NCBI GenBank assembly: GCA_964019695.1
Contig: OZ026518.1
Coordinates: 110,196,508 to 110,260,507, forward strand
Length of the DNA: 64,000 nucleotides
Direction of reading: 5' to 3'
Origin: Loripinus fragilis
Taxonomy: Eukaryota > Mollusca > Bivalvia > Lucinida > Lucinidae
Shown: positions 1 through 11,997 of the stretch, one piece after another
Numbering within the stretch: the stretch's first letter is position 1
Layout: every line of letters starts with the position of its first letter
Notes under the pieces: generated by a model
The model's input: only the letters and a program-made list of their open reading frames with translations
What the model was told of the DNA's origin: nothing
Database searches by the model: none
Translations under genes and position numbers: made by a program

Positions 1-239
1 GCTAGTCACTTGAATGTTAAGCTACTGACTGAACATCATTTGGAGTTTCTTCTAAGCTTAACGGGAGGCTGCACAGTCTGGTCTGAGTCTACAATTGTCA
101 AAATGCCACATTGTTTGAAATCATGTGTCATGGCTCATTTAGCGTAATATTGTGACTTATTTTCTTCTCCAGTTTAAACATGTGTTTTCGGTGCTCAAAA
201 GAACCCACCTATTAAGAGTTTTTGGATACCTCTAACATA

Positions 240-472
240 ATGAGCCACGACAGGTGATTTCCAACAATGTGGCATTTTTACAAGTGTAGACTCAAACGAG
301 CCTCCTACTAAGCTTAGAAACTCCAAATGATGTTCGGTCAGTAGCTTAACAGTCAAAGAATACTTAAGCAACCAGCAAAGGCTCTGATCAGATTGCATGT
401 ATGCGCAGGCTGGTCTGAGCCTTTGCTGGTCGCACATACCACATTGTTGGCAATCTCATGTTGCGGCTCATA
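240..472. repeat. Palindromic MITE family A (GAGCC...GGCTC ends)
   Basis: ~230-bp element with inverted ends: tgagccacgacaggtgattt at the left mirrors aatctcatgttgcggctca at the right. The middle carries the gatcaga/gcgcaggctg motif. A partial inverted copy occupies 1-141 at the window edge, so two copies lie head to head here. Other copies: 23171-23390, 27862-28101 and 56371-56545. Confidence 0.7.
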
Positions 473-559
473 TGTTTTGGTCAAGGAATAAAAAAAATTT
501 TTCCAATTTCCACAGACTAAACTTTAGAACATATATCATAAAAGTGTTTTGTTTTGTGA

Positions 560-1335
560 GCTTTTTGGATCAGTCAATATTCATTGTCGTCCGTCCTGTT
601 TCATCAACAATGTGCAAATTGACTACTCCTCCTGTACCTCTGGTCCAATTTTAACTAAACTTCACAGGAAGGTTCCCTAGGTGACCCTCTACAAAAATAG
701 CTAAAACAAATTTCATCCATCAAAACACATGGCTCCCAGGGGCCCTGACTTATTGCGGTTAAGGAAACTTTGATAATCCTCTGAAAATGCTGATCAGAAG
801 TCAAAATAATTAGGAAGAATGATCATTAGGTGACCTACAATATTAGCTAAAACGAATTTGATCCGTCAAAAAATATGGCAGCCAGTGGGCATGGTCAGTT
901 ACCCCAGTGTAAGAAACTTTAAACATCTTAAATAAATGCTCAGATTTTAAAACAATTTGACAAAAATGGTCACTAGGTGACCCTCTGCAAAAGGAGCCAA
1001 ACAGATTTAAATCATGGCTGCCTGTTGTCTTGGCTGGTTTCCCTTATATCCCGTTATAAGAAACTTTGAACATCTTCTCCCTTGAAACTTATGGTCAGAG
1101 TTAAATACAATTTGGCAGGGATGTTCATTAGATGACCTACTAAACTAACAAAATATATCCGTCAAAAAAATGTGGTACCAGGGGGCTTGGCTTATTGCCG
1201 CTAAGAAAACTTTGAAAATCTTCTCTGAAGGGCTGATCAGAATTCAAAATAATTTTGCAGAAATGGTCAGTTGATGACCTACAAAGGAATTTGATCTGTC
1301 GAAAAACATGGTGCCAGGAGGCTTTGCCAGTTTCC
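560..1335 (+). repeat. Tandem array of ~150-190-bp degenerate units
   Basis: At least four diverged units share 'aggtgaccctctacaaa', 'gatccgtcaaaaaatatgg' and 'cagggggcttggcttattgc'-type blocks. It opens with a gtccgtcc-containing segment. Non-coding; the short ORFs across it are not conserved in frame. Confidence 0.6.
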
Positions 1336-1349
1336 AATAGATACAGGCC

Positions 1350-1500
1350 TTTAGTTAAGAGTTCGCAACAGAAAAATGATTTTCTTATTTCTCAACCAAA
1401 ACATATGTTGTGGGTACACAAAAGAATCTCAATGAGACGGTTCTTCTGAGCACCCAAAACATATGCTTGAAATAATGGGCAAGAAAATATTTACAATTTT
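1350..1500. repeat. Palindromic MITE family B (CATATGTT / AAGAACCGTCTC)
   Basis: Hairpin-forming repeat: aaaacatatgttgtgggta, aaaagaa, then the mirror ttcttctgagcacccaaaac and catatg. Other copies: 1738-1880, 3105-3235, 18960-19110 and 25545-25680, plus halves near 170-215, 13630-13720 and 31925-31990. Confidence 0.7.
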
Positions 1501-1628
1501 ACGCTGAAATTTTTTGTTTAAACCTGTGTAGATACCTAAACAAGAAACAGCAAAACTTTGGTTAGCGATTCAGGGCCATTAGGCCCTCTTGTATTTCACA
1601 TGCCATAACATATCCTGTTAATTTTCAG

Positions 1629-1685
1629 CTGTTGAAACAAGAGTCTCCAGAGCTACTCACATTGATATATGAATTCAAAATGAAG
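1629..1685 (+). CDS. UTP3: UTP3/SAS10 exon (first seen; 5' part of gene is left of window)
   Basis: First of eight + strand exons that together give 307 residues plus a stop (924 nt, phases consistent throughout). UTP3/SAS10 is a nucleolar protein of the small-subunit (U3) processome needed for early 18S rRNA processing. This exon encodes LLKQESPELLTLIYEFKMK, the start of the Sas10/Utp3/C1D domain (human UTP3 has a very similar LLK-ESPELLxLI segment). It follows a tttcag acceptor and ends at aag|gtaatc, phase 0 to 0. The acidic N-terminal part of the protein must be encoded upstream; I see no exon in bases 1-1628. Identity rests on family knowledge plus the full set of exons. Confidence 0.85.
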
Positions 1686-1737
1686 GTAATCATAGATCTA
1701 GATAAGGAAATTTTATTTGCGTAAGATTTTAATTATT

Positions 1738-1880
1738 TTCTTACCCATTAATTTAAACATGTGTTTTGGGTGCTCAAAAGAACCGTCTCATTGAGAGGGT
1801 TCTTTTGAGTACCCACAACATACGTTTTGAGTGAGAACTAAAGAAAATTATTTTCCAATACACACTATTGCCTGGGTAAT
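1738..1880. repeat. Palindromic MITE family B copy
   Basis: Same family as 1350-1500, in inverted orientation relative to it. Core 'aagaaccgtctcattgagag' followed by its mirror. The copy starts about 50 bp after the first UTP3 exon. Confidence 0.7.
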
Positions 1881-3104
1881 AGACCCTGTCTTTAGTGGAC
1901 TTTGCTACCAGCTTTAAATTGTGGAAAAGCTCAATTTTATTGCTGAAAATCGGATGTAATTGCAAATCATCTAGCAAAGTAGATGTGGAAATTAATTCAT
2001 CTTTCCGAAAACCGCGCCTATTTTAAACAGGAGTGCTTCCGTCCAATAACTGAATGGTTAACTTAAGGTTAATTGTGGGAGATTGGACAAGTGTGATTAT
2101 GTTTGTTGGACTATGTCACATGGTAATATAAGTAGTCGCATTGGTTAGTTATACACTATCAGATAACTTTTTGAGTGATATTCTGGGTGTGGTTCAGAAA
2201 TTTCTGTTGCAAATGGGATCAGTGAATGTTTGTATGAGAGCCAGAGCCTCCTCTGCTCACACAACCAATTCAACAATAGGGATGTCTCAGGATGGAAACT
2301 AGATATTGTACTGCACTGGATAGATTCTCAGGCTTATTTAAAGTAGGACTTTATGCCTCTATATGTGAAAAGGCCAAAACAAATATGTATTTTCAGTACT
2401 GGTACCTTTTGATTTTGTTGAACAATGAAGGCTACGGCAAGCCTTGCAAATGTGCAGACTCGCCAGAACCTAACCTGTTCATATACACAAAGTATGGATG
2501 TAGATGAAGACTCAGATCAAAATTTAGGATTCTAGCCCCACTCGATATGTGGGTGTGGGTGGTTTTTCTGCATATGGAATAAGTACTACTAAAATCCCAC
2601 GTTCTGGCTCAGATATATTGGATTAAAGCAGCTTATTTGAGGCACAGTTGGCTCTTGCTTACTTGATGACAAAAGGGCCATATGGGATTTTGATTGCTTC
2701 AGGAACAAGATTTTTCATTGGATCTCCTCCAAACAAAATGCAGTCAGTTGCCCAACCCCACAATACTACTCATAAAAGTTGAATGAAATTGATACAAGAT
2801 ATTTGAAAACTTTTCTAGTTTGAGTAATGAAAAATGGATGCCAAAGAATAGATGGAGGGTATACTGTAAGCTAACAATATTCTGTCGAATACAAGTATAT
2901 TCATTTGTTATAGAACCAATTAAAGGATGGAGATTTCTGATAATTTGTAAATGTCCCTGCTAGTTTTCACCCTAGATATTGGCTATTGTTTGAAAACAGT
3001 AAATGATACAGAGTTCACGATACTTGCTAAAAAGTTAGAGATAATATTATTGACCGCGACATTATATTGACATCAAGCGAACTTAGGCCAGTTGATATAC
3101 AGGC

Positions 3105-3235
3105 CTCCAGATAAGAAAGCAAAGTCAAAAATTGGTTTTCTTATTTCTCAGCCAAACCATATGTTGTGGGTACGCAAAAGAACTGTCTTGGGTTCTTTTG
3201 AGCACCCAAAACATATGTTAAAACTGATGGATAAC
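3105..3235. repeat. Palindromic MITE family B copy
   Basis: Core catatgttgtgggtacgcaa / gagcacccaaaacatatgtt; the inner palindrome is partly deleted. Confidence 0.65.
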
Positions 3236-3551
3236 TTCATATCATTTATAATGTTATTACCACATATTACATAACACTTTCGGCGGTAACAATTAACGTT
3301 GTGACAACGTCCGTGACAACAACGGAAATTTTCATTAAAATAAGCAAACTTTGAAGGCAATGGAATTGTATATAAAAGTTCATAATTTATTATATACAGA
3401 ATCTTACACTCATGATCATTTTATATTAAATTCATTAATTTCACAAAGGCATGTCTTATAGATTTTGTATGAAATGATCACTGATGTAAGATATTTTATG
3501 TTCAATAGACTAACAGATCTTCTATTATACAGTTATTTCATGCCTGTTTGT

Positions 3552-3690
3552 AGTATAGTCAAAACTAGTACCCTGAGGTGCCTTAGATGATCTGATGCAC
3601 TATTGCGCGAGGCCGAAGGCTGAGTGCAATAGTGCATCAGGTTGTCCATGGTACGGAGGGGTAATAGTTTGACTATACTGTTGCAAAACA
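3552..3690. repeat. Imperfect palindrome (TGATGCACTATTGC hairpin)
   Basis: gatgcactattgcgcgaggc and its mirror gagtgcaatagtgcatc form a hairpin around 'gaaggc', with outer arms tatagtcaaa / tttgactata. Typical MITE-like structure; no coding content. Confidence 0.6.
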
Positions 3691-4068
3691 GAAAATTTCG
3701 CCAAATCTGCTCGCTTTTGGTCTCAAAATGTTCGGCTCGTTCTTACTAAAAAAACGAGTACCTACACTCTATGTTTCTGACTATAAACAATGGAGTTATT
3801 GGAGTTTAAAGTTGCCAAACCATGCCTCATTTTCACTGTTGTTGCATAATGTCTACTTTCATAAACCAACCGTAAGCGCATCGTCGTGGCACATGTCGAT
3901 AAGCGCCTGTGTGTTTTAACAGGGAAGGGGGAAACCAGGCCATGGTATAGTGCCAGTCAATAAGTGAAAATATTGACTGGTCAATAGATTAGTGACTCAT
4001 GACATAGCAAAAAATAGAGAATTACTCCATATATAGACAGCTGGGTAATATTAAAACTTATCTTGTAG

Positions 4069-4178
4069 CTGACAGAAGTACACGAGAAATTAGAACCTCT
4101 GAGAAACCTCATCAGGGAGAAGAAGGTGACTGGCAAGGCAGCTGATTACATACAGACCAAGTTTCAGCTAAATCTCAA
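4069..4178 (+). CDS. UTP3: UTP3/SAS10 exon, Sas10/C1D domain
   Basis: Encodes LTEVHEKLEPLRNLIREKKV followed by a TGKAADYIQTKFQLNL segment, continuing the Sas10/C1D helical domain in which family members have LEPLxxL and a YLxxKxxLxLNYC run. It lies between a cttgtag acceptor and an aa|gtgagt donor. It is 110 nt long, so two bases carry over and are completed by the first base of the next exon to give Asn. Confidence 0.88.
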
Positions 4179-4344
4179 GTGAGTCTCACTTTATCATGTT
4201 TTCATATTTTTATGTACTCATTCTACCCCATTTTTTATAAAAAAAAAAATATATTACTCAGGATTCCAGTTAATAGCATATGATTCACTGGCAGAGCAGA
4301 AATCATTTTGATCAGCTCAGCATGGCAAAGGTTAAAGGGGAGTT

Positions 4345-5090
4345 TTTAGCTCACTTGTCATGTAGTGACAAGGTGTACTACGTGACAAGGTGTGCTTTTG
4401 TGATCGGACTTTGTTCGTCGCCTGTCAACAATTGACTTAAATGACATATCGTCTTGAACTACTGGTTGGATTTTGACCAAACTTGGCATAAATGATCCTT
4501 ATATAGCCCTCTTTAATAATTGTTCAAATGGTTCTGGTCCCTTGCATGTCTAGGTCACACAGGCTAAAAATAGATTTTCAAGATGAAAACTTTAAAAATC
4601 CTGGGGGATCACATGTTTTGCATAGACTTATATGGGGAAATCTTGTCTGAAACCACGAGGCCTAGATCTTTGATATTTGGTATGTAGCATCACCTATTGG
4701 ACCTCCACCAAGTTTGTTCAAATTATGCCCCTGGGGTCCAAAATGGGACTGCCCAGGGGGGGGGGGGGGGTCACATGTTTTGCTTAGACCTATATAGGGA
4801 AAATATGAAAAAATCTTCTAGTCTGAAACCACGTGGCCTAGAGCCTTGATATTTGTTATGTACCATCACCTAGTGAACCTCTAACAGGTTTGTTCAAATT
4901 ATGCCCCTGGGGCGACAAATGGGCCTGCCCCGGGGGTCACATGTTTTGTATAGACTTATACAGGCAAAACATGAAAAAATCTTCTTGTCTGAAACCACAA
5001 GGCCTATTGATTTCTAAACCAGTCCAATACACAACAACAATGGCTGAAAAATTCGAATTGTGTAGCAGAAGGCCAGAAAAAGCTATTTTA
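4345..5090 (+). repeat. Tandem array of ~160-190-bp units in UTP3 intron
   Basis: Three diverged units share 'tcacatgttttgcatagact', 'tctgaaaccac', 'gatatttg' and 'ttgttcaaattatgcccctg'. They are preceded by a 'gtgacaaggtgtgcttttgtgatcgg' type leader split across the array start. A 15-base G run sits at about 4756-4770. Confidence 0.65.
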
Positions 5091-5550
5091 ATATAGAAAT
5101 AGTAAATTTGCTGGTGAATTCAAAACTATGGCAATGGCAGAAACTACTTCACTGTCATCTACACCCCATTCTCGAGCCAAAACTATTGCTATCAAGCTCA
5201 AATTTAAGAAAAAAAAATGAACAGAAATTTCTGGATAACTATTCAATTTAACCAGTAAAAATTTGCAAGATTTGGTGTGTCCCCCAGAATTTGTAAGTGT
5301 CCCCCTGAAAGTCAGGTATGGGGACACCTGTGTCCCCCAGAAATCTTGACCTAGGCACAACACTGCACTCAGTACAAGTTTACTGTCTTAGAATATTAAC
5401 CTGAAATTGGATCAGAGTTCATAGGGTTGGCTTCCATGATAAAAAGTAGTCTGGAGGGCATTTGAATCTATGCAGCAGACATAATAAGCAGATGTCATTT
5501 TCAGGACACAACTATTTACAGGATAAAGGTTAAATTATAATCTATAGGAA

Positions 5551-5756
5551 CAGTAAAACCTGTGTAAATGGCCGCTTTCAAAAAGACCACAAGTTGGTTT
5601 TCAAGACCAATTCTCGATTAATGCAGGTCAAAGGTATTGCAGAATGCTCCAAGGGAGCATTCTGCAATACTTTCGACCTTCATTCAGCTACCATTTGTCA
5701 TTAAGATCTTTGTTTTGTCTATTTTTGAGTGGCCGTTTTACACAGGTTTTACTGTA
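5551..5756. repeat. Palindromic MITE family C (205 bp)
   Basis: Near-full-length palindrome with ends cagtaaaacctgtgt / acacaggttttactg and centre tgcagaatgctcc-aagg-gagcattctgca. Three more copies: 19914-20119, 24371-24578 and 30313-30515. Confidence 0.85.
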
Positions 5757-5779
5757 AATATCTTGTGTTTTATCTGTAG

Positions 5780-5876
5780 CTACTGTATGAATATAGCCTT
5801 CTACCTGGTATTGAAGTCCAAGCAGATGCCTGCACATAATCATCCCGTGATCAAGAGACTTTTACAGTACAGAAAT
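5780..5876 (+). CDS. UTP3: UTP3/SAS10 exon, most conserved Sas10 segment
   Basis: Encodes YCMNIAFYLVLKSKQMPAHN and then HPVIKRLLQYRN, the family signature (N)YCxNIxFYLxLKxxxxPxHxHPVIxRLxxYRN. Acceptor ctgtag, donor aat|gtgagt. The exon sits directly beside a 205-bp palindromic MITE (5551-5756) that ends 23 bp upstream, so the insertion has come very close to the splice acceptor without removing it. Confidence 0.92.
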
Positions 5877-6997
5877 GTGAGTCACTCTGTTACCAGTGAT
5901 GCTATATTCATGGGTGAAAGTTTTCAAGATTATTCCTGAATTCAGGATTTTGAGGCTGACTTTCCATAGAAAGTAGGCCTCAAAATGCTGAATTCTGCAG
6001 ATTCTAATAGCTTCTATGATTTAGCTTCAGTTTATCTAAAGGCATTTGACCATTTAACTTGGAATTTTTACTATGTTGAAGGCATACAGCAAGTTTTAAA
6101 GTTTGATTTTCTAAATTTCAGAATTTTGGAAATTTTGAACTTTCACCCATGTATATTTCAAATTTTAACTCCTTGCAAGCTGGGTAATTTTGCATGTTGC
6201 TTTTTTTTGTATCCTGATATCTTATCAAAATTAACTTTTTTAAAAGTTATTTCAGAAATACAATCAGTGTCAAAAATTTTGGATCTATATAAGTCCCAAA
6301 TGGGCCTGATGAGGGTCCAAACTGTTTGTAAAGGTTATCAGCAGATATCGAGTGGTCACTAGTAGGCAGAGAAGGATCCCTTTTTGTTCACCTGAAATAG
6401 GTCAGCATCCTACATTTCTTATCAACAATTGCTTTAACCCTTTCATGGGTGAAAGTTTTTAGGATTATTCCTGAATTCAGGATATGGAAAGTCAGACTCA
6501 AAATCCTGAATTCGGAAGGTTATAATAGCTTTGCCTTGTATTCAAGTTATAGAAAGACAATTGACCATTTAAACTTGTAATTGCTAATAAAATTATCTTG
6601 TAGCCATATGGAAGTTTTCAGATTTGAATTTCTCTAAAGGTCAGGATTTTCGAAATTTTGAACTTTCACGCATGCTCTTTACCTGCTAGTGTTGTCTTTG
6701 TATATTCATTGTAAACTGTTTGGACCCAGATCACTGGCCTGACAAAATGTTGGCCCTGATCTGGATCCAAACTGTTTGACACTCTGATGATATTCATGAA
6801 AGAATGTTTTGAAAAAATTGTTGGCGTTTAGAATAAATGACGAGGAAAAATGTCATGCTCAAATGAGTTGAGCGGGGAAAAAGAATTTACAGTATAACCT
6901 CTGGCCCAGAATTTGATATTTTTGTTAGATTTTCTCAAATAAATGAATGTACTCACAACTAACAGTTCACTTCAAATGTTGTCTGATCTTATTTCAG

Positions 6998-7137
6998 CTA
7001 TTGAAACAGTTGGAACCTCTGGACACACAGCTGAAAGATGAAATCTCCGATATTTTGTCTCGCCTTTCAAAAGGTGAAGATGTAAACTTTGGAGGCACTA
7101 AAGAACCAACTGTATTAGACAAGAAAACTTTCATCAG
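6998..7137 (+). CDS. UTP3: UTP3/SAS10 exon, end of Sas10 domain
   Basis: Encodes LLKQLEPLDTQLKDEISDIL and then a SRLSKGEDVNF linker ending TFIR. In the family this position is a short helix (VVDQKLSSEIRHLL-like in human) before the variable charged linker. Acceptor atttcag, donor atcag|gtgaaa; the 140-nt exon leaves two bases that pair with the first base of the next exon (Arg). The following intron (7138-13352) carries the large minisatellite element. Confidence 0.88.
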
Positions 7138-7194
7138 GTGAAAAATCTGATTTTACATAATTTAAAAATCTTTAGATCTTTTTATTCTTTCTCA

Positions 7195-7415
7195 AAGCCC
7201 AGTGGTTCAGTTGGTAGTTTTTGACTGGGAATTACAGGGTTGCTGGTTCGAGGCTGGTGGCAGGCAAAATCTCTGTATTGTGTCCTTGAGCAAGACACTT
7301 TATATACTGCTTAGTACTGGTTCAACTCAGTCAGACAGGAAATCACCCTGACAGGACTGAAAAAATGTTGACTGGGATACACAGCCTCAAAACAAACAAA
7401 AAATTATGCTGATGG
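7195..7415 (+). mobile_element. tRNA-headed SINE
   Basis: Box A-like 'tggttcagttgg' and box B 'ggttcgagg' start a ~220-bp element with body 'gtccttgagcaagacactt' and tail 'caaaacaaacaaaaaa'. The body is shared with the SINE copies at 10488, 17312, 23463, 23743 and 32800. Confidence 0.75.
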
Positions 7416-7439
7416 AATAATCCATCCATTTTGATGCAA

Positions 7440-7715
7440 AGTTAGAAAGACAGCAAGGATCAGGAATCGATACAATCAAGTACCACACCTGTCCCAGGAT
7501 ACCAAATGGGAAAGTAACAAAATCTCAATAAACATCACAAACAAGAGCCAAGAGGTCAGCCCTTTCCATTCAGGTGACCACAAGGCAGCAATGAACAGAC
7601 ACGAAAGCATAACAAAACACAAGACATAAATAACACAAATGATCCACAAAAGAAGTACCGCATTGGAAGGGTCAGTAAAAATATTTTACTGGAGGGCTTA
7701 AACCGGTTTCACAGT
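7440..7715 (+). repeat. Dispersed repeat family D (copy 1)
   Basis: ~270-bp repeat with 'ggatcaggaatcgatacaat' and 'gtcccaggataccaaatggg', ending 'aatattttactggagggctt'. A close second copy is at 27112-27378; fragments are at 43335-43405 and (inverted) 57020-57160. No terminal repeats seen. Confidence 0.75.
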
Positions 7716-7719
7716 GCGC

Positions 7720-9464
7720 CAAGTTGGTTTCGATGAATCATAATTACATGGTTGAGAAGGAGTTGCCAAAATATTTTTTTTTCACTGGAGGTTGTTTGGT
7801 AAATGTTCTTAATTTCAAATACTTTTCCTTTTCTGTTCTTTAATTAAATGTTGGTAATAGGTTATCAGGGCTGAAATTCACATAATGCATGTCAGAATAG
7901 CAAACAGGGAAGACTCTGAAGAAGCAGTCTGATCTGGGTCTGCACTGTTTGTCTGGGCCTTTTTTGGCAGGCATCCCTTGTTTGAAGTTTTATAACATTT
8001 TCCTTATATTGCATGAATGCTAAATAAGCCTCATCTAGGTCTGCACTGTTTATCAATATACACTAAATTCGTTTCCCATATAAAAAGGGTTAAGATTATT
8101 TTACACAAACATATGACTGATGATGTGGTCTGCAAGTGAACCAGCCAGAGATATTAAACCTTATCACATATGTGCAAAATCCAATTTTTAAACGCCCAAG
8201 CCGACATATCCAGTGAGGTTAGCAATCTAAGTTTTTGCTTAAAAAAGTAAATGAGTATGATCAGGAAACACCACAATCACAAACTGCAGACCAATCCATG
8301 GCATGGTGAGGAAGAGCCACAGAACATTTACAGTAGCAAGACATTCAAAAGACAATAAAAGCAAAGCAACCAGCTCTCTCTCTTCCTCACCAAGATGATT
8401 GCAAAACTAGGACACATAGCAAAGTACACCAAAACAAAGACAAACACAGAATCTCCACAAATAATGGGAGGTACATAAAACCAACTTCCATATGGGCCTC
8501 GATGCGACAAAACCTGTCTTTGGGTTTCCGACAAAGTGAGTTTCAAACCAGTCTCCTCAGCTACAGAGACTAGCTAGAAAGTTGAAATTTCACTTATGGC
8601 AAGTTTACATATGATCAGGGCTCGAAAAATCCACTCGTCCGCTCGTATTTACGAGTGCCTCAGGCTGCAGGGCAAGTGAAATTTTGGACGATTCCCAATG
8701 TAAATTAATATTTTATCCATATATGTCAATAATTTTTGTGATGCAGGGCAAGTGCCTATTTTGAGATATTTCAAGGCCTGATGATACTTTTCAAAAAGCT
8801 AAAAATAAAGGCGCTGATCAGACTGGGCATCCGGGCAGGCTGGTCTGCGTTTGTATTGTTGGCAAGCCCAGAAGATATTTTTTGTGCGAGCAGGGAAGGC
8901 TCTCGCGAGACTCATCTGACATAGCAGGAAACCCCTGAAGAGTCTTCTTATAGACGAAACCTAGGTCGGGTTAGTCGTGTTCAAGCCATGGACAGAGCCC
9001 AGGAGTCCATAGTGGTGGCAGCCCTGGCTCTGATTGCCTATGTAATTATTACTAAGTTCTTATGAGCTGGTATCATGTATTTTAGCCTCTTTAGTTTAAT
9101 GGAACCTGCCATTCAGTTTGATGCAATAATGTATGAATGGTACATTATAAAGTGTATCTTGTAAATGGTTAAAGATCAGAATTTCAAGGTCACACTGTAC
9201 TTCTGTTCTTGAAGATAGTTTTTATTTTTGAAAAGGAGGCAGACCTAATGAGGTGCTGCATTAGATGAGATTCTTTGTCTTGGTTTCATTTAAAAAAGTC
9301 AATTTTTTATTGTTTGTCCTTGAACCCTTTTGTTGTAGTGGTCATTGGAAGTGTCTAAATGATGAGTTCCAATGAGGTTTCATCAGAAATAATTAAGAAA
9401 AATAGCAAAAGAAACAAACATTTTTTCAATATATATTTTAGTCAAAAGCAAAAAAAAAAAGCAA
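7720..9464 (+). other. UTP3 intron, no recognised feature
   Basis: AT-rich intron DNA. Short fragments resemble MITE family A (about 8815-8880, gatcagactgggcatccggg). I see no exon, RNA gene or conserved ORF. Confidence 0.5.
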
Positions 9465-10487
9465 AAACTATAGAAATATGGTCAATGAATTACCTCCACT
9501 CTTTATCAAATATTCAGCCATGGGTTTTCTTCAGGATATTAGAAACATTCTATTCAACTAAGTAGCATCCATGATGACCATATGGTCATCATGGATGCTA
9601 CTTAGTTGAACAGATTGTTATGGTTATCATGGATGCTACCTAGTTGAATAGATTGTTATGGTCATCATGGATGCTACCTAGTTGAATAGATTGTTATGGT
9701 CACCATGGATGCTACCTAGTTGAATAGATTGTTATGGCCATCATGGATGCTACCTAGTTGAATAGATTGTTATGGTCATCATGGATGCTACCTAGTTGAA
9801 TAGATTGTTATGGTCACCATGGATGCTACTAAGTTAAATAGATTGTTATGGCCATCATGGATGCTACTTGCTTGAGTAGATTGTTATGGTCATCATGGAT
9901 GCTACTTAGTTGAACAGATTGTTATGGTCATCATGGATGCTACTTAGTTGAATAGATTGTTATGGTCATCATGGATGCTACTTAGTTGAATAGATTGTTA
10001 TGGTCATCATGGATGCTTCTTAGTTGAATAAATTGTTATGGTGATCATGGATGCTACTTAGTTGAGTAGATTGTTATGGTCATCATGGATGCTACCTAGT
10101 TGATTAGATTGTTATGGTCATCATGAACACTACTTAGTTGAGTAGATTGTTATGGTCATCATGGATGCTACTTAGTTGAACAGATTGTTATGGTCATCAT
10201 GGATGCTACTTAGTTAAATAGATTGTTATGGTCATCATGGATGCTACTTGCTTGAGTAGATTGTTATGGTCATCATGGATGCTACTTAGTTGAATAGATT
10301 GTTATGGTCATCATGGATGCTACTTAGTTGAATAGATTGTTATGGTCATCATGGATTCTACTTAGTTAAATAGATTGTTATGGTCATCATGGATGATACT
10401 TAGTTAAATAGATTGTTATGGTCATCATGGATGCTACTTAGTTAAATAGATTGCTATGGTCATCATGGACACTACTTAGTTGAATAG

Positions 10488-10687
10488 GGAGCGCAGTGGC
10501 TCAGTGGTAGAGTGCTTGACTCGAGACCGAAGGGTAGCGGGTTCGAGCCTCACCGGCGTCACTGCGTTGTGGTCCTTGAGCAAGACACATTTATCCTAGC
10601 TTAGTACTGGTTAAACCCAGGAAGAACCGTCCCGCATAACTGAAAGATTGTTGAGTGGACGTAAAGAATCAAATCAAACAAACAAAA
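10488..10687 (+). mobile_element. tRNA-headed SINE inserted in minisatellite
   Basis: 200-bp SINE with box A tggctcagtggtagag, box B gggttcgagcc and an A-rich tail. It is flanked on both sides by cttagttgaatag (13 bp), which looks like a target duplication, although the host array repeats that sequence anyway. The body matches the other SINE copies in the window. Confidence 0.85.
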
Positions 10688-11326
10688 CTTAGTTGAATAG
10701 ATTGCTATGGTCATCATGGATGCTACCTAGTTGATTAGATTGTTATGGTCATCATGGATGCTACCTAGTTGATTAAATTGTTATGGTCATCATGAACACT
10801 ACTTAGTTGAGTAGATTGTTATGGTCATCATGGATGCTACTTAGTTGAATAGATTGTTATGGTCATCATGGATGCTACTTAGTTGAATAGATTATGGTCA
10901 TCATGGATGCAACTTAGTTGAATAGATTATGGTCATCATGGATGCTACTTAGTTGAATAGATTGTTATGGTCATCATGGATGCTACTTACTTGAATAGAT
11001 TGTTATGGTCATCGTGGATGCTACTTGGTTGAATAGATTGTTATGTCCATTATGGATGCTACTTGGTTGAATAGATTGTTATGTCCATTAAGGATTCTAC
11101 TTAGTTGAATAGAATGTCCATTATGGATGCTACTTGGTTGAATAGATTGTTATGTCCATTAAGGATTCTACTTACTTGAATAGATTGTTATGGTCATCAT
11201 GGATGCTACCTAGTTGATTAGATTGTTATGGTCATCATGGATGCTACTTACTTGAATAGATTGTTATGGTCATCATAGCTGCTACTTAGTTAAATAGATT
11301 GTTATGGTCATCATGGATGCTACTTA

Positions 11327-11562
11327 GGCCTAAATAAAATATATGTGTGGTTCCTGTTGCATTCCAACAAAATTTTGGGTAGGTAGGTAGGGAAATTATT
11401 AAATTTTGTTATAACATTTAACAAAGAAAATAGTGACAAAATCTGCAAAAAATTGCCCATTTTAGGTATTTTTTCTCCAAAGACTATTTTAATTATTAGG
11501 GTAGGGTCAAAAAAATTAGGGTAGGTAGGCAACAGGAACCACACATATATTTCATTTAAGCC
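11327..11562. mobile_element. 236-bp MITE, PIF/Harbinger-like, in minisatellite
   Basis: Ends are ggcctaaataaaatatatgt and its mirror acatatatttcatttaagcc, with the ~36-bp inverted repeat continuing through gtggttcctgttgc. It is flanked by TTA on both sides. A TTA duplication plus GGCC-type ends is the PIF/Harbinger pattern (family knowledge). Confidence 0.75.
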
Positions 11563-11997
11563 TTAGTTGAATAGATTGTTATGGTCATCACGGATGCTAC
11601 TTAGTTGAATAGATTATTATGGTTATCATGGATGTTACTTAGTTGAATAGATTGTTATGGTCATCATGGATGCTACTTAGTTGAATAGATTGTTATGTCC
11701 ATTATGGATGCTACTTAGTTGAATAGATTGTTATGTCCATTATGGATGCTTCTTAGTTGAATAGATTGTTATGTCCATTATGGATGCTACTTAGTTGAAT
11801 AGATTGTTATGTCCATTATGGATGCTTCTTAGTTGACTAGATTGTTATGTCCATTATGGATGCTACTTAGTTGAATAGATTGTTATGTCCATTATGGATG
11901 CTTCTTAGTTGAATAGATTCTTATGGTCATCATGTATGCCACTTAGTTGAATAGATTCTTATGCTCATTATGGATGCTACTTAGTTGAATAGATTGT

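Noticed and set aside
5985..6362. 125-codon + strand ORF between UTP3 exons
   Set aside because: It contains repeated 'gaattcaggatttt / tttgaactttcacccatg' intronic blocks that recur at 6440-6670; no homology recognised.
10500..10560. Functional tRNA gene
   Set aside because: Box A and B are present but the fold is not a complete tRNA and the sequence continues into a SINE body and tail.
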